Shown here piece after piece: positions 55,670 to 63,985 of a stretch of 64,000 nucleotides of DNA (its first letter is position 1; each line of letters opens with the position of its first letter). A program made the translations under genes and the position numbers. Source of the DNA: Rhizobiaceae bacterium. Lineage in GTDB: Bacteria > Pseudomonadota > Alphaproteobacteria > Rhizobiales > Rhizobiaceae. The stretch lies in assembly GCA_023953835.1 (NCBI GenBank), contig JAMLJB010000001.1, positions 992,001-1,056,000 on the forward strand, read 5' to 3'. The notes beneath the pieces were generated by a model, which made no database searches, had not been told where the DNA came from, and saw only the letters and a list, made by a program, of their open reading frames with translations.

Positions 55670-56161
55670 TCAATGAATTGTTGCGCGGCCTGCGCGCGAA
55701 AGAACGTCCTCGATGGCGGCGAGCGGGATGGGCAGCAGATGCTGCTCGCAATCCGACAGGACATGCGCGAACCCGGAGGCCGCCTCGCAGACCATGTCTG
55801 CAAGCGCCGGGCAGGCGATTGCCTCAAGGCATCTGTCGGCCGCTCGCGAATCACCGTGCTGGAGGCCGGCGATCAGGCCGAGCGTCACGCATTCGTCGCG
55901 GCAGATGTGGCGCGCACCGAACGGGAAGCTGCGCAACGGACACGCGGCGCAATGACGCAAGGTGCGCACGAAATAGGACAGTTCGGCCAGCGCGCGGCGC
56001 GCTTCAGTGGGGCCGAGCACTTCCGCATAGACGCCCCAGGCCGTTTCCCACGGCGTGACCGAGCCGGTCTCGAAACCCGCCATCCAGCGGCGATAGCCTT
56101 CGAGGACGAGCTTTTCAGGCGCGCGCTCGAAATAGCAGCCGAAATCCGCCGACGCATTCAT
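55670..56161 (-). CDS. conserved Cys-rich hypothetical protein
   Basis: 163-residue protein not recognised as any named family. It contains nine cysteines; a cluster CAACPLRSFPFGARHICRDEC (Cys71, 74, 87, 91; spacing C-x2-C-x12-C-x3-C) could bind metal or a Fe-S cluster, with further Cys at 111, 117, 125 and 138. No signal peptide or membrane segment is visible, so it may be cytosolic. ATG 56161 is chosen over a long upstream in-frame extension of low-complexity sequence. First gene of the iron operon, 10 nt before imelysin 1, and closest to the Irr-like site at 56389. Confidence 0.75.
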   Translation of the reverse strand: MNASADFGCYFERAPEKLVLEGYRRWMAGFETGSVTPWETAWGVYAEVLGPTEARRALAELSYFVRTLRHCAACPLRSFPFGARHICRDECVTLGLIAGLQHGDSRAADRCLEAIACPALADMVCEAASGFAHVLSDCEQHLLPIPLAAIEDVLSRAGRATIH

Positions 56162-56865
56162 CTGAAAGCGCCCCCGGCAGGACAAGCGGAAGCCAACCCC
56201 GGCACGGGCGACAGCATGCTGCTTGCACGAATGTGTCGGCGCACGCGAAAGGGCGCGCGAAAAAGAAAAACCACCATTTCCTCCAATCGAATGGGTTAAA
56301 GGCCCACACATCAAAGGTTCATCGCCATAAAACCCAATCGCCCGCGACTGTCAACAAATGCGATCGCAAAATCCTTTAATTTCAATATCTTAGAATTATT
56401 CTAAACTAGAATAGTCCAGTTATCTGCCAGGCCAAGTGCCTGCATTTGCACGCTTCTGGCGCCGCTCCAGGGCGGGCATGACAGCTTCGCGACTTCCTGC
56501 GCGACCGACTGCCGCAGGCTTTACCCCCCAGCGCAGCGCGATCCAGCCCATCCCTCGCCGCCTTTGAGCGCGCAGGAGAATGGAACGATATGACGGCGAC
56601 CGCTGTTTTCACGTTATGCCGGACCATCGCATATCAACGGTGATCCAAAGTGAAATTCTCATGAAGCATATCCCTCCACGTGAAAGGCCAATAGGACAGT
56701 ATCCCTATTCATGACCAACGGATATTCTTGGAAATATTAGAAATATATATTCACACATCATGAATGGCATCGCGAAGTTGCCTTCCAATGGTCACATTGT
56801 GGCCAAGACATCTGCACGATTCATTTCTAGGCGGCATCCATCGTCAACAGCATGGGACTTGCCTG
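56162..56865. promoter_or_regulatory. iron operon and rlpA divergent intergenic region
   Basis: About 700 nt without a convincing gene between the Cys-rich gene (minus) and rlpA-like gene (plus). The middle (56370-56420) is markedly AT-rich and holds the Irr-like site; the 56700-56760 stretch is also AT-rich and likely carries promoters for the right-hand gene. The rest is GC-rich and shows nothing recognisable. Confidence 0.55.
56389..56405. promoter_or_regulatory. Irr operator-like (ICE) site before iron operon
   Basis: CTTAGAA-TTA-TTCTAAA, with perfect TTAGAA / TTCTAA arms and a 3-nt spacer, the same form as the site at 39224. It lies 228 nt upstream of the Cys-rich gene and in an AT-rich region. 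Irr binds such elements in rhizobia. Confidence 0.72.
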
Positions 56866-57231
56866 ATGAAGGGAATGAAGCGCTCGGCGCGCGCCGGGAT
56901 CGTCGCAGCAGCACTGCTTACGGTGGCAGGAACATCCATCGCGCATGCGCAATGCGGCAAAGCCTCCTGGTACGGGCCAGGTTTCCATGGCCGCTCGACC
57001 GCCAGCGGAGAACGCTTCAACCAGTCCAGCATGACCGCCGCGCACAAGTCCCTGCCCTTCGGCACAAAGCTTCGCGTCACCAACAAGCGCAACGGCAAGA
57101 GCGTCGTCGTGCGCGTCAATGATCGCGGTCCCTATATTCGCGGTCGGATGCTCGACCTTTCCAAGGGTGCTGCCAGCCAGATCGGCATGGTGCGCAGCGG
57201 TTCCGCCTCCGTCTGCATCGCCAAGGTCTGA
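56866..57231 (+). CDS. RlpA-like double-psi beta-barrel protein
   Basis: Exported septal-ring/lytic-transglycosylase-type protein. A signal peptide ([20 protein letters not shown]) precedes a compact RlpA domain [40 protein letters not shown] (with the catalytic-type Asp in NDRGP and the final DLS). Length 121 residues from ATG 56866. No SPOR domain, so septal targeting is not evident. It ends immediately before the convergent ATP-grasp gene. Confidence 0.88.
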   Translation: MKGMKRSARAGIVAAALLTVAGTSIAHAQCGKASWYGPGFHGRSTASGERFNQSSMTAAHKSLPFGTKLRVTNKRNGKSVVVRVNDRGPYIRGRMLDLSKGAASQIGMVRSGSASVCIAKV

Positions 57232-58284
57232 TCAGCCCGCCAGCCGCGCTCGCGCCGCGCGCGCCATCGCCTCGGGCAGTTCCAGACCCCAGGTGCGGCG
57301 GCAATAGTCGCGGAAATCGAAGCACGGGAGGCCCGGGCAGACCTCGAACTCGATGAGATGCACGGCGCCGTCCGGCTCGACGCGAAGGTCGAGCGAGAAC
57401 ACGTCGCGCAGGCCGAGCCCGGCCATCATTCTGGCGGCGATGGCCCGGACCTCGCGTTCGGCGTGCGGCATGGTGGGGCCCACCTCCTCGATCACGGGCT
57501 CTGCGTAGGTCCCGGCAGCCTTTGCCGCCGCGCCGCTCTCCCCATAGAGCGCAAGGCTTTCCTGCATGGTCTGGAAGTCCGAGCCGGACTCCACGAAGCC
57601 GACACCGATGCGCCCGGTCGAGGCCTGCGGCTCCACGCCGAGAAAGCTTGCCCGCGCATTGCGCCCGCCGACATAGGGCTGGACAACGACGTCGTCGCGA
57701 TAGGCGCGAAAGACCCGTCGGCTCAGCGCAAGCGCGTCTTTCAGTTGCTGCACATGGGAGTCGGGGTAGATGCCGATCTTCGCGCCGAGCCTGTTCGGCT
57801 TCACGAACCAGCCCAGCGCCGAAGCGGGCGGCTCGACCAGCCACGCGCCATCGCGCGCGAGCCCCCCTTTCGGGCAGGGAAGGCCAAGCGCATGCAGGAC
57901 CGCGCCGGAACGGAACTTGTCCTGGCAGAGTGCAAACAGAGAATCCTCCGAGCCGAAACATTGGAAGCCCCGGAGGCGGGCGAGCGCGGGCGCGGCGCTT
58001 CCCCGGAAATAGGCAATGCCGTCCGTGAGCGTCCAGACCAGCGATTTCGACGGATCGCAGCGCGACAGCGCAGCGTCGAGGTCGTCCAATTCAACCGGAA
58101 GGAAGGCCATGCCCAAGCGTGCGCAGGCATGTTCCAGCTCGCCGAACTCTTCGCTGAGGTCTGTGGATTGCGCGAGATAGGAGCTTATTTCGCGGGCGTG
58201 CGCGGCGTCGATCCCGTCATTGGCGAGGCGCGCCCTGCATGCGGCCTCGGTTTCATAGGCGAGGATCAGGACCGGCTGCGCCAT
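57232..58284 (-). CDS. uncharacterised ATP-grasp-like enzyme
   Basis: 350-residue protein that resembles D-Ala-D-Ala-ligase-type ATP-grasp proteins: a flexible N-terminal domain, FGSEDSLFALCQDKFRSGAVLHALG as nucleotide-subdomain start, ALGWFVKPNRLGAKIGI with the ATP-binding Lys, VVVQPYVGGRNARASFLG, and the metal-binding VFSLDLRVEPDGAVHLIEFEVCPGLPCFDF. Product ligation is unknown. It is 5 nt after dgoK on the minus strand, so it is part of the SDR-dgoK operon. Not recognised as a named family. Confidence 0.78.
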   Translation of the reverse strand: MAQPVLILAYETEAACRARLANDGIDAAHAREISSYLAQSTDLSEEFGELEHACARLGMAFLPVELDDLDAALSRCDPSKSLVWTLTDGIAYFRGSAAPALARLRGFQCFGSEDSLFALCQDKFRSGAVLHALGLPCPKGGLARDGAWLVEPPASALGWFVKPNRLGAKIGIYPDSHVQQLKDALALSRRVFRAYRDDVVVQPYVGGRNARASFLGVEPQASTGRIGVGFVESGSDFQTMQESLALYGESGAAAKAAGTYAEPVIEEVGPTMPHAEREVRAIAARMMAGLGLRDVFSLDLRVEPDGAVHLIEFEVCPGLPCFDFRDYCRRTWGLELPEAMARAARARLAG

Positions 58285-58289
58285 CGATG

Positions 58290-59216
58290 TCAGTCGAGCA
58301 TGCCGCAGCGCCGTGCCGCTTCGAACAATCCCGCACGCACGGCGCTTTCGGCATCGGCATAGTGCGCCTCGATGCCGGCAATGGAGAAGGCGCTCCGGTA
58401 GAGCGCATACATAAGGCCGGAGCCGACCAGCATGACTGGCCCCGCCGCAGGATATCGCCGCTCCGCCGCGCCGATTTCCGCGCCGATCAGCAGGCCGGAC
58501 AACTTCGCCGCCGCATCTTCCGAACTGAGGCCGAACAGAAGCCCGCCCGCGCGAATGCCGAACAGGTGGCTCGTCAGGTCTGCCCTGTCAGCCAATCCGA
58601 TTTCCACGCCCTTCGCGAATGATGGGGACGCAGGAGGAAACGCCGTCGCGCCGCCGCCGACCGAATGTTTCAGCACAGATTGCTGCGTGAGGACGGCATA
58701 GAGTTCACCTGTCATCCATGTGCCGAACCCCGTCACCGCGCCGTTCGAAAGCGCGACCCATTTCGAATGGGTGCCGGGCAGGCAGGCGACATGATTTCCA
58801 GCCCCGTGCAGTTCGGGCAGGCCGGCCAGCCCGGTTTCCTCGCCGCGCATCACGTCCGGCGCATCCGCGGCGCGCTGGGCCAGTCCCGGCACGATGCGGA
58901 CATCGCGGCCGGCGCCCGGCACGGAAACCGCGCCGCCGAGCACGGCCTCAAGCAGGGCAGGCGTCTCCATATAGGACACTTCGAACCAGCCCTGCCGCCC
59001 GCCCGCCATGCCGCATATGATGACGGGCAGGTCCGCTGGGGCGGCAAGTTCTGACAGATTGCGCTCAAGCACCTTGCTGAAACCCGTTCCGGCCGCGGAC
59101 AACATGCCCTCGCCGCTGCGTCGTTCGGCAAGCGCGTTGCCCGCGCCGTCCAGCAGCCACACCCGCAGATGCGTGACGCCCCAATCCACTGCCGCTATGG
59201 CGGGCGCGGCACTCAC
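58290..59216 (-). CDS. dgoK: 2-dehydro-3-deoxygalactonokinase
   Basis: Kinase that phosphorylates 2-dehydro-3-deoxy-D-galactonate in the De Ley-Doudoroff galactonate pathway. The DgoK family features are the opening AIAAVDWGVTHLRVWLLDGAGN, CGMAGGRQGWFEVSYM, CLPGTHSKWVAL and LVGSGLMYALYR. Length 308 residues from GTG 59216, whose first bases overlap the SDR stop (GTGA). No aldolase (dgoA) or dehydratase gene lies within this operon; they would be elsewhere. Family assignment is good, the exact pathway is inferred. Confidence 0.88.
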   Translation of the reverse strand: MSAAPAIAAVDWGVTHLRVWLLDGAGNALAERRSGEGMLSAAGTGFSKVLERNLSELAAPADLPVIICGMAGGRQGWFEVSYMETPALLEAVLGGAVSVPGAGRDVRIVPGLAQRAADAPDVMRGEETGLAGLPELHGAGNHVACLPGTHSKWVALSNGAVTGFGTWMTGELYAVLTQQSVLKHSVGGGATAFPPASPSFAKGVEIGLADRADLTSHLFGIRAGGLLFGLSSEDAAAKLSGLLIGAEIGAAERRYPAAGPVMLVGSGLMYALYRSAFSIAGIEAHYADAESAVRAGLFEAARRCGMLD

Positions 59217-59980
59217 AACACGCCTCCATCGACGATCATCGTCTGCGCGGTGAGCATGCGCGATGCGTTTGACGCCAGGAAGAGCACAGGTCCGACCATG
59301 TCGTCGGGCGTCATGACATCCCTGATGCATTGCCTCGATACATGAGACGACAACGATTCCTCCGTAACCCAAAGCTGACGCTGGCGCTCGGTGATGACCC
59401 AACCGGGCGCTATTGCATTGACCCGGATGCGATCCTTGCCGAGCAGGCCCGCCAGTCCCTTGGTCAGGCCGACAATGCCCGCCTTCGCCGCCGTATAGGA
59501 CGGCATGTCGGGATGATTGATGAGATAGGCGGTCGAGGTGAAATTGATGATCGAGCCGCCGCCTGCCCGCTTCATGCCCGGCGCGACGGCCTGTGCGGTG
59601 AAAGCATGGGGGCGCAGGTTTATCGCCTGGTTGTCGTCCCAGTATTCGACGCTCATTTCGTCAAGCGCATGGCGCTCGTCCCGCGCGGCATTGTTGACCA
59701 GAACCGTGATGGTTCCGTGTATCTCCGCAACGCGCGCGATGGAGTGCCGGAGCGCGGCGACGTCGCGCAAATCGGTCTTGAGGAAGAGCGGGCGGATGCC
59801 GGTTTCGGCCTCGACGCGCGCGCATAACGCCATGCTCGCCTGTTCGTCTATGTCGAGGAAGGCGACCTTGCTGCCCTGCCGCGCGAAACCTTCCGTCAGC
59901 GCGGCACCGATGCCCGAGCCGCCGCCCGTGATGAGCACCGATGCGCCGTCGAGTTCCGGATAGCGGACCGCTGACTGCAT
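59213..59980 (-). CDS. short-chain dehydrogenase, likely sugar dehydrogenase
   Basis: Classical SDR of 255 residues. The NAD(P)-binding motif is GASVLITGGGSGIGAALTEGFARQG, the active-site Ser, Tyr and Lys are in FTSTAYLINHPDMPSYTAAKAG, and the family ends MLTAQTMIVDGGVL. First gene of a three-gene operon with dgoK and an ATP-grasp gene, so it may oxidise a hexose such as D-galactose or an intermediate; this is inferred from the neighbour. Start ATG 59980; a longer in-frame extension upstream has no similarity. Confidence 0.88.
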   Translation of the reverse strand: MQSAVRYPELDGASVLITGGGSGIGAALTEGFARQGSKVAFLDIDEQASMALCARVEAETGIRPLFLKTDLRDVAALRHSIARVAEIHGTITVLVNNAARDERHALDEMSVEYWDDNQAINLRPHAFTAQAVAPGMKRAGGGSIINFTSTAYLINHPDMPSYTAAKAGIVGLTKGLAGLLGKDRIRVNAIAPGWVITERQRQLWVTEESLSSHVSRQCIRDVMTPDDMVGPVLFLASNASRMLTAQTMIVDGGVL

Positions 59981-60141
59981 TGGCCTGAAATCCCTCCCTG
60001 AGACCTGCCTCCTGTTTCTACGCCTGCCGACGCTCGGCGCGCAAGCCGGTCGTCTGGACCAACGCGCCGGTGCGCGGACCGATTGGCAGCATGGCGTGGA
60101 GGCTGTAGATGAGAGCAAACTGTCGCAGCGCCGGAGTTCAC

Positions 60142-61080
60142 ATGCCGCTCAAAGTCGCCGTCCAGATGGACCATGTGTCGACCATCACAATCGCAGGAGA
60201 CACGAGCTTCGCGCTTTCGCTCGAGGCACAGCGGCGCGGCCACCAGCTCTTTCACTACACGCCCGACCGGCTTTCGATGCAGGACGGCAAGGTTTTCGCG
60301 CGCATCGAGCCGATGCAGGTCCGCGACGTGAAGGGCGATCACTATACGCTGGGCGACCCGGTGCGCACCGACCTGTCGGAAATGGACGTGATCCTGTTGA
60401 GGCAGGATCCGCCCTTCGACATGAACTACATCACCACCACGCATCTTCTGGAGCGCATCCACCCGGCCACGCTGGTGGTCAACGACCCGGCCTGGGTGCG
60501 CAACAGCCCGGAGAAGATATTCGTCACGGAGTTTCCCGACCTGATGCCGGAAACGCTGATTACCAAGGACCCGCAGGAGGTGGCCGCTTTCCGCAAGGCG
60601 CATGGCGACATCATCGTCAAGCCGCTCTACGGCAATGGCGGCGCGGGCATCTTCCACATGGCCGAGGCAGACAGGAACCTTGCCTCGCTGCTCGAAATGT
60701 TCGGCCAACTGTTCCGCGAGCCCTATATCGTCCAGCGCTACCTGAAGGATGTGCGCAAGGGCGACAAGCGGATCATCCTGATCGACGGCGAGCCGGTGGG
60801 CGCGATCAACCGCGTGCCGGCGGACCATGATTCGCGCTCGAACATGCATGTCGGCGGTCGCGCCGAAAAGACCGAACTGACAGCGCGCGAGCGCGAGATC
60901 TGCGCGCGCATCGGGCCGTCGCTGAGGGAACGCGGCTTCATCCTCGTCGGCATCGATGTCATCGGCGACCATATGACCGAGATCAACGTGACCTCGCCGA
61001 CCGGCATCCGCGAGATCAAGCGCTTCGGCGGCGCGGATGTCGCGGCGCTGTTCTGGGACGCCGTGGAAGCGAAGCGCTAG
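60142..61080 (+). CDS. gshB: glutathione synthetase
   Basis: ATP-grasp ligase joining gamma-glutamylcysteine to glycine. The family opening [25 protein letters not shown], the ATP site [17 protein letters not shown] and the metal-binding end [19 protein letters not shown] are all present. Length 312 residues from ATG 60142. Its stop TAG (61078-61080) lies at the left junction of a MITE-like element; without the insertion the gene would have ended in TAA at the same point. Divergent from the SDR-dgoK operon. Confidence 0.95.
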   Translation: MPLKVAVQMDHVSTITIAGDTSFALSLEAQRRGHQLFHYTPDRLSMQDGKVFARIEPMQVRDVKGDHYTLGDPVRTDLSEMDVILLRQDPPFDMNYITTTHLLERIHPATLVVNDPAWVRNSPEKIFVTEFPDLMPETLITKDPQEVAAFRKAHGDIIVKPLYGNGGAGIFHMAEADRNLASLLEMFGQLFREPYIVQRYLKDVRKGDKRIILIDGEPVGAINRVPADHDSRSNMHVGGRAEKTELTAREREICARIGPSLRERGFILVGIDVIGDHMTEINVTSPTGIREIKRFGGADVAALFWDAVEAKR

Positions 61081-61349
61081 AGCGTTTCGCAGTTAGTTTG
61101 AAGCATTCTGCCGGCGATGGTTTGCGACAAGGCCAAGGGGTTTGTCGCAGGTCGGGCTGGTGGCCCGGACAAGACAAAGACCGAAGGATTTGGCGCAAAC
61201 CGGCCCGGCCCTTCGGGTTTGCGTTTGGCGGGCACCCACTTCGTCATGCCGCTCGACCGGGCAACCAGCCCGTCCTTCGCGCCCTTCCTTGTGGACCGCC
61301 GCGCCAAAACGACAAACAGAATGATTCAAACTAACTGTGAAACGCTCTA
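61078..61349. mobile_element. MITE-like element, copy 2 (268 bp, TA duplication)
   Basis: Element 61080-61347 flanked by TA; terminal inverted repeats of about 33 bp match with two mismatches. It shares the terminal ~35 bp and the next ~95 bp with copy 1 (49569-49732), but keeps about 108 bp of interior that copy 1 lacks. It has no transposase. The right end provides CTA, the reverse of the tonB stop, and the left end provides the gshB TAG. Small open frames inside it appear non-coding. Confidence 0.84.
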
Positions 61350-62225
61350 ACGCATCTCGAACGATACGGGGATCGTGAAGGTGTGGCTGGTGATGCCGGC
61401 GGGCGGCGGCGGCACGCGCGCGCCGCGCACCATGCCGAGCGCGGCGCTGTCGAGCTGGCCATTGCCGGATGAACGCGCAATGCCGGACGAGACGACATCG
61501 CCCGACCGATTGACCACGAAGCGCACCGCAACCTTGCCGGAAGCGCCCATGCCGCGCGGCTTCCTGCGCGCAATTGCCGCCTGAACCTGTGCATACCAGC
61601 GATTGGGGCTGATGCTCGGCGCGCGCGGCGCGGCGGCGCCCGCAATCGACTGGCGCGACTGGGTGGGACGCTTCTCCGTCTTGACCACCGGCTTTTCTTC
61701 GACTTTGCGCGGCCTGGGCTTGCGCGGCTTCGGCTTTTCGACCTCGACCGTCTCCTCGACGATCTCGGGCCTCGGCTGCGGCAGGGCAACGACCGCCTCG
61801 GGCGTTTCCGGGATCGGTTCGAGTTCCTCGACCTCTTCCGTCACCTCGGCCCGGGCGACTTCGGGTGGCCGGGGATCGTCCGGCTCCTCCTGTTCGGTCT
61901 CCGTGACTTCCTCGGGCTGCTCTTCCTCGACGGTTTCAGTGACCTCCGTCGGCAGGTCCGGGATTTCCGCCAATTGCTCCGGCAGCACCTCGGCGGCGGC
62001 GTCTTCGGTCACCGGCTCGGCGGTGCTGACGCTGAGCGGCGTCAGTTCGATGTTCATCGCCTCGACAACGGCCTGCGGCTCCTGTTCCGGCGCGAGCGCG
62101 ATGACGCCGTAGGCCGCCGCGCCATGCGCGATGCAGACGACGAACGCCGCCGCGCCCCATTTCAGCACATCGCGCCGCCAGGGCATGCGGTCGAGTTCGG
62201 CGTGGTCGTGATGGTCCGCGATCAT
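61347..62225 (-). CDS. tonB: TonB-type energy transducer
   Basis: Periplasm-spanning transducer that couples the proton-motive force to outer-membrane receptors such as siderophore or haem receptors. The 292-residue chain has one N-terminal membrane helix (WGAAAFVVCIAHGAAAYGVIAL), a long Glu/Pro-rich region (PEEVTETEQEEPDDPRPPE), a Lys/Arg/Pro segment (EKPKPRKPRPRKVEEKP) and a C-terminal TonB domain (KVAVRFVVNRSGDVV... to VPPPPAGI). Start ATG 62225, overlapping the exbD stop (ATGA). The stop is at the MITE junction. Third gene of exbB-exbD-tonB. Confidence 0.9.
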   Translation of the reverse strand: MIADHHDHAELDRMPWRRDVLKWGAAAFVVCIAHGAAAYGVIALAPEQEPQAVVEAMNIELTPLSVSTAEPVTEDAAAEVLPEQLAEIPDLPTEVTETVEEEQPEEVTETEQEEPDDPRPPEVARAEVTEEVEELEPIPETPEAVVALPQPRPEIVEETVEVEKPKPRKPRPRKVEEKPVVKTEKRPTQSRQSIAGAAAPRAPSISPNRWYAQVQAAIARRKPRGMGASGKVAVRFVVNRSGDVVSSGIARSSGNGQLDSAALGMVRGARVPPPPAGITSHTFTIPVSFEMR

Positions 62226-62662
62226 TGCCCCGCCGCCGGAACCGGCGCACTTTCCAGTCCGACCAGCGCGACCTTGAGATAGCCGGCGCCGCGCAGCAGG
62301 TTCATGACTTCGGTGAGTTCGCCATAGGGCACATCCTTGTCGGCGCGCAGGAAGATGCGGGCTTCCTTGTCGCCGTCGGTCAGCTGCACGAGCTTGGCGC
62401 CGAATGCCTCGCGCGCGACGGTCTCGTTGCCGAGCGACAGGCTGAGATCGTCCTTGACGGTAAGAAATACCGGCTTTTCCGGGCGTGGCGTGGCGGGCGC
62501 GGTCGATCCGGGCAGGTCGACATTGACGTCGACCGTGGCAAGCGGCGCCGCCACCATGAAGATGATGAGCAGCACCAGCATCACGTCGATGAACGGCGTG
62601 ACGTTGATCTCGTGCGATTCCTCGAGGTCGTCGCCGCTGTTTTCTCGGATGCGCGCGGCCAT
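62222..62662 (-). CDS. exbD: ExbD biopolymer transport protein
   Basis: Proton-channel subunit of the TonB energiser, 146 residues. One membrane helix near the N-terminus, EINVTPFIDVMLVLLIIFMV, carries the conserved Asp of the proton pathway, followed by a periplasmic domain (VDVNVDLPGSTAPATPRPEKP). Located between exbB and tonB on the minus strand, 3 nt after exbB and overlapping tonB by 4 nt. Confidence 0.94.
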   Translation of the reverse strand: MAARIRENSGDDLEESHEINVTPFIDVMLVLLIIFMVAAPLATVDVNVDLPGSTAPATPRPEKPVFLTVKDDLSLSLGNETVAREAFGAKLVQLTDGDKEARIFLRADKDVPYGELTEVMNLLRGAGYLKVALVGLESAPVPAAGQ

Positions 62663-62665
62663 GAC

Positions 62666-63514
62666 CTACTCCGCCGCAAGCCTGTGGCGCGGCATCGCCC
62701 GGCGATCCAGGTCGCGGCTGACCAGCCGTTCGACACCGGCGGAAACGTCGCCGAGCAATTGCCTGTACCCGCCGATGGAGCGCGCGAACACATTGTAGAT
62801 GACCACCGCCGGAATGGCCGCAACGAGGCCGATGGCCGTTGCCAGCAGCGCTTCCGCGATGCCCGGGGCAACGACGGCGAGATTGGTCGTCTGGGCTTCC
62901 GAAATGCCGATGAACGAGTTCATGATGCCCCACACCGTGCCGAACAGGCCGACGAAGGGCGCGGTTGCGCCGATGGTCGCGATGACCCCGGTGCCGCGCG
63001 ACATATTGCGGCCAGCCCGGACCTCGATGCGCGAAAGCCGCGAGGCGACGCGTTCCTTCACGCCCTCGCCGCCCGCGCGGTCGATGACGGGCGTGGACAT
63101 TTCAAGTTCTTCTGCTGCGGCGCGAACCAGCAGCGAGGACGCATCGCCGCGCTTGCCGACCGCCTCGATGGCTTCGTTCAGGCTGGAGGCATGCACGACC
63201 GTGACCAGCCCCTTTTCTGCACGCCTGCGGGCCGCGAAAAGCTCAAGCGATTTGTAGAGCCAGACGGTCCACGTGACCAGCGAGGCAAAGGCGAGGCCGA
63301 TCATCACCGCCTTCACGATGATGTCGGCATTCATGAACATGCCCCATGGCGACAGGTTGACGGGCAGCACGATGGAGTGCGCGCTGCCCGCCTCCTGCGC
63401 GAACGCCCCGGAGGTCATCCCGGCGATCGCTGCTGGAATGGCGAGCACTGGAACCGGCACCGATGCTTTCGCTCGGGTTGTGACGTGCATGGCTTTTCGT
63501 TCTGTCTGAATCAC
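62666..63514 (-). CDS. exbB: ExbB proton-channel protein
   Basis: MotA/TolQ/ExbB-family inner-membrane protein, 282 residues. A signal-like N-terminus (VPVLAIPAAIAGMTSGAFAQ) is followed by one membrane helix near residue 75 (IIVKAVMIGLAFASLVTW) and two more around the TIGATAPFVGLFGTVWGIMNSF and LVVAAIPAVVIYNVF regions typical of ExbB. ATG 63514 chosen; ATG 63490 is an alternative. First gene of the exbB-exbD-tonB set; a small secreted protein gene precedes it. Confidence 0.94.
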   Translation of the reverse strand: MIQTERKAMHVTTRAKASVPVPVLAIPAAIAGMTSGAFAQEAGSAHSIVLPVNLSPWGMFMNADIIVKAVMIGLAFASLVTWTVWLYKSLELFAARRRAEKGLVTVVHASSLNEAIEAVGKRGDASSLLVRAAAEELEMSTPVIDRAGGEGVKERVASRLSRIEVRAGRNMSRGTGVIATIGATAPFVGLFGTVWGIMNSFIGISEAQTTNLAVVAPGIAEALLATAIGLVAAIPAVVIYNVFARSIGGYRQLLGDVSAGVERLVSRDLDRRAMPRHRLAAE

Positions 63515-63544
63515 TTTTCTCGTCCCGCATCTTGAGCGCGGGCC

Positions 63545-63985
63545 TCACATTCCAAATTCGATGCCTGCCCTGGTGGATGTCTTGAGCCGGCGCGAACAGT
63601 TTTCCGGCTCGATGCCCTCGCCCGCGCACTCCGTCACGGAATTGACAAGCACGCGGCCGAGCTTGCCGCAATCCACTCCCGAAAGGTCGAAGCGCGAAAC
63701 CTTCGTCTTTCCCTCAGGCATTTCCTTGAAACCCAAAGCGGTGATGCGGTCAACTACCCCGGACCTGTCGAACAGCACAAGCTCGAACGACGCTGTCTTG
63801 ATATCGGCGGGCAGTCCGTTGTTCACGACGAATGTCAGGCGGCAGCCCTTGTCGGAAGGCTGGGCGGCATTGAGTTCGAGCGAGAGCGTGCCCGATTGTG
63901 GCGCGCCCCCGTCCTGTGCTTGCGCCGCCGCGACGGCTGCGAATTGCAGCACCGCGGCAGCCATGGCCATGCCTGTCCTGGACAA
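63545..63985 (-). CDS. small secreted hypothetical protein
   Basis: 146-residue exported protein with a signal peptide (MAAAVLQFAAVAAAQA), followed by an unrecognised beta-rich domain with three Cys pairs or single Cys (GCRLTF, GVDCGKL, ECAGEG, ENCSRR). It precedes exbB by 30 nt and is probably co-transcribed. Rhizobial exbB genes often have a small exported protein gene upstream. Function unknown; the start is ATG 63985, close to the right edge of the window. Confidence 0.7.
   Translation of the reverse strand: MSRTGMAMAAAVLQFAAVAAAQAQDGGAPQSGTLSLELNAAQPSDKGCRLTFVVNNGLPADIKTASFELVLFDRSGVVDRITALGFKEMPEGKTKVSRFDLSGVDCGKLGRVLVNSVTECAGEGIEPENCSRRLKTSTRAGIEFGM

Noticed and set aside
56406..56627. 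73-codon minus-strand frame in the iron-operon intergenic region
   Set aside because: No similarity, no clear ribosome binding site, and it lies in a gap with promoter-like AT-rich parts.
61117..61350. Small open frames inside the MITE copies
   Set aside because: Short, only partly shared by the two copies, without transposase-like residues; the repeat ends explain the similarity.
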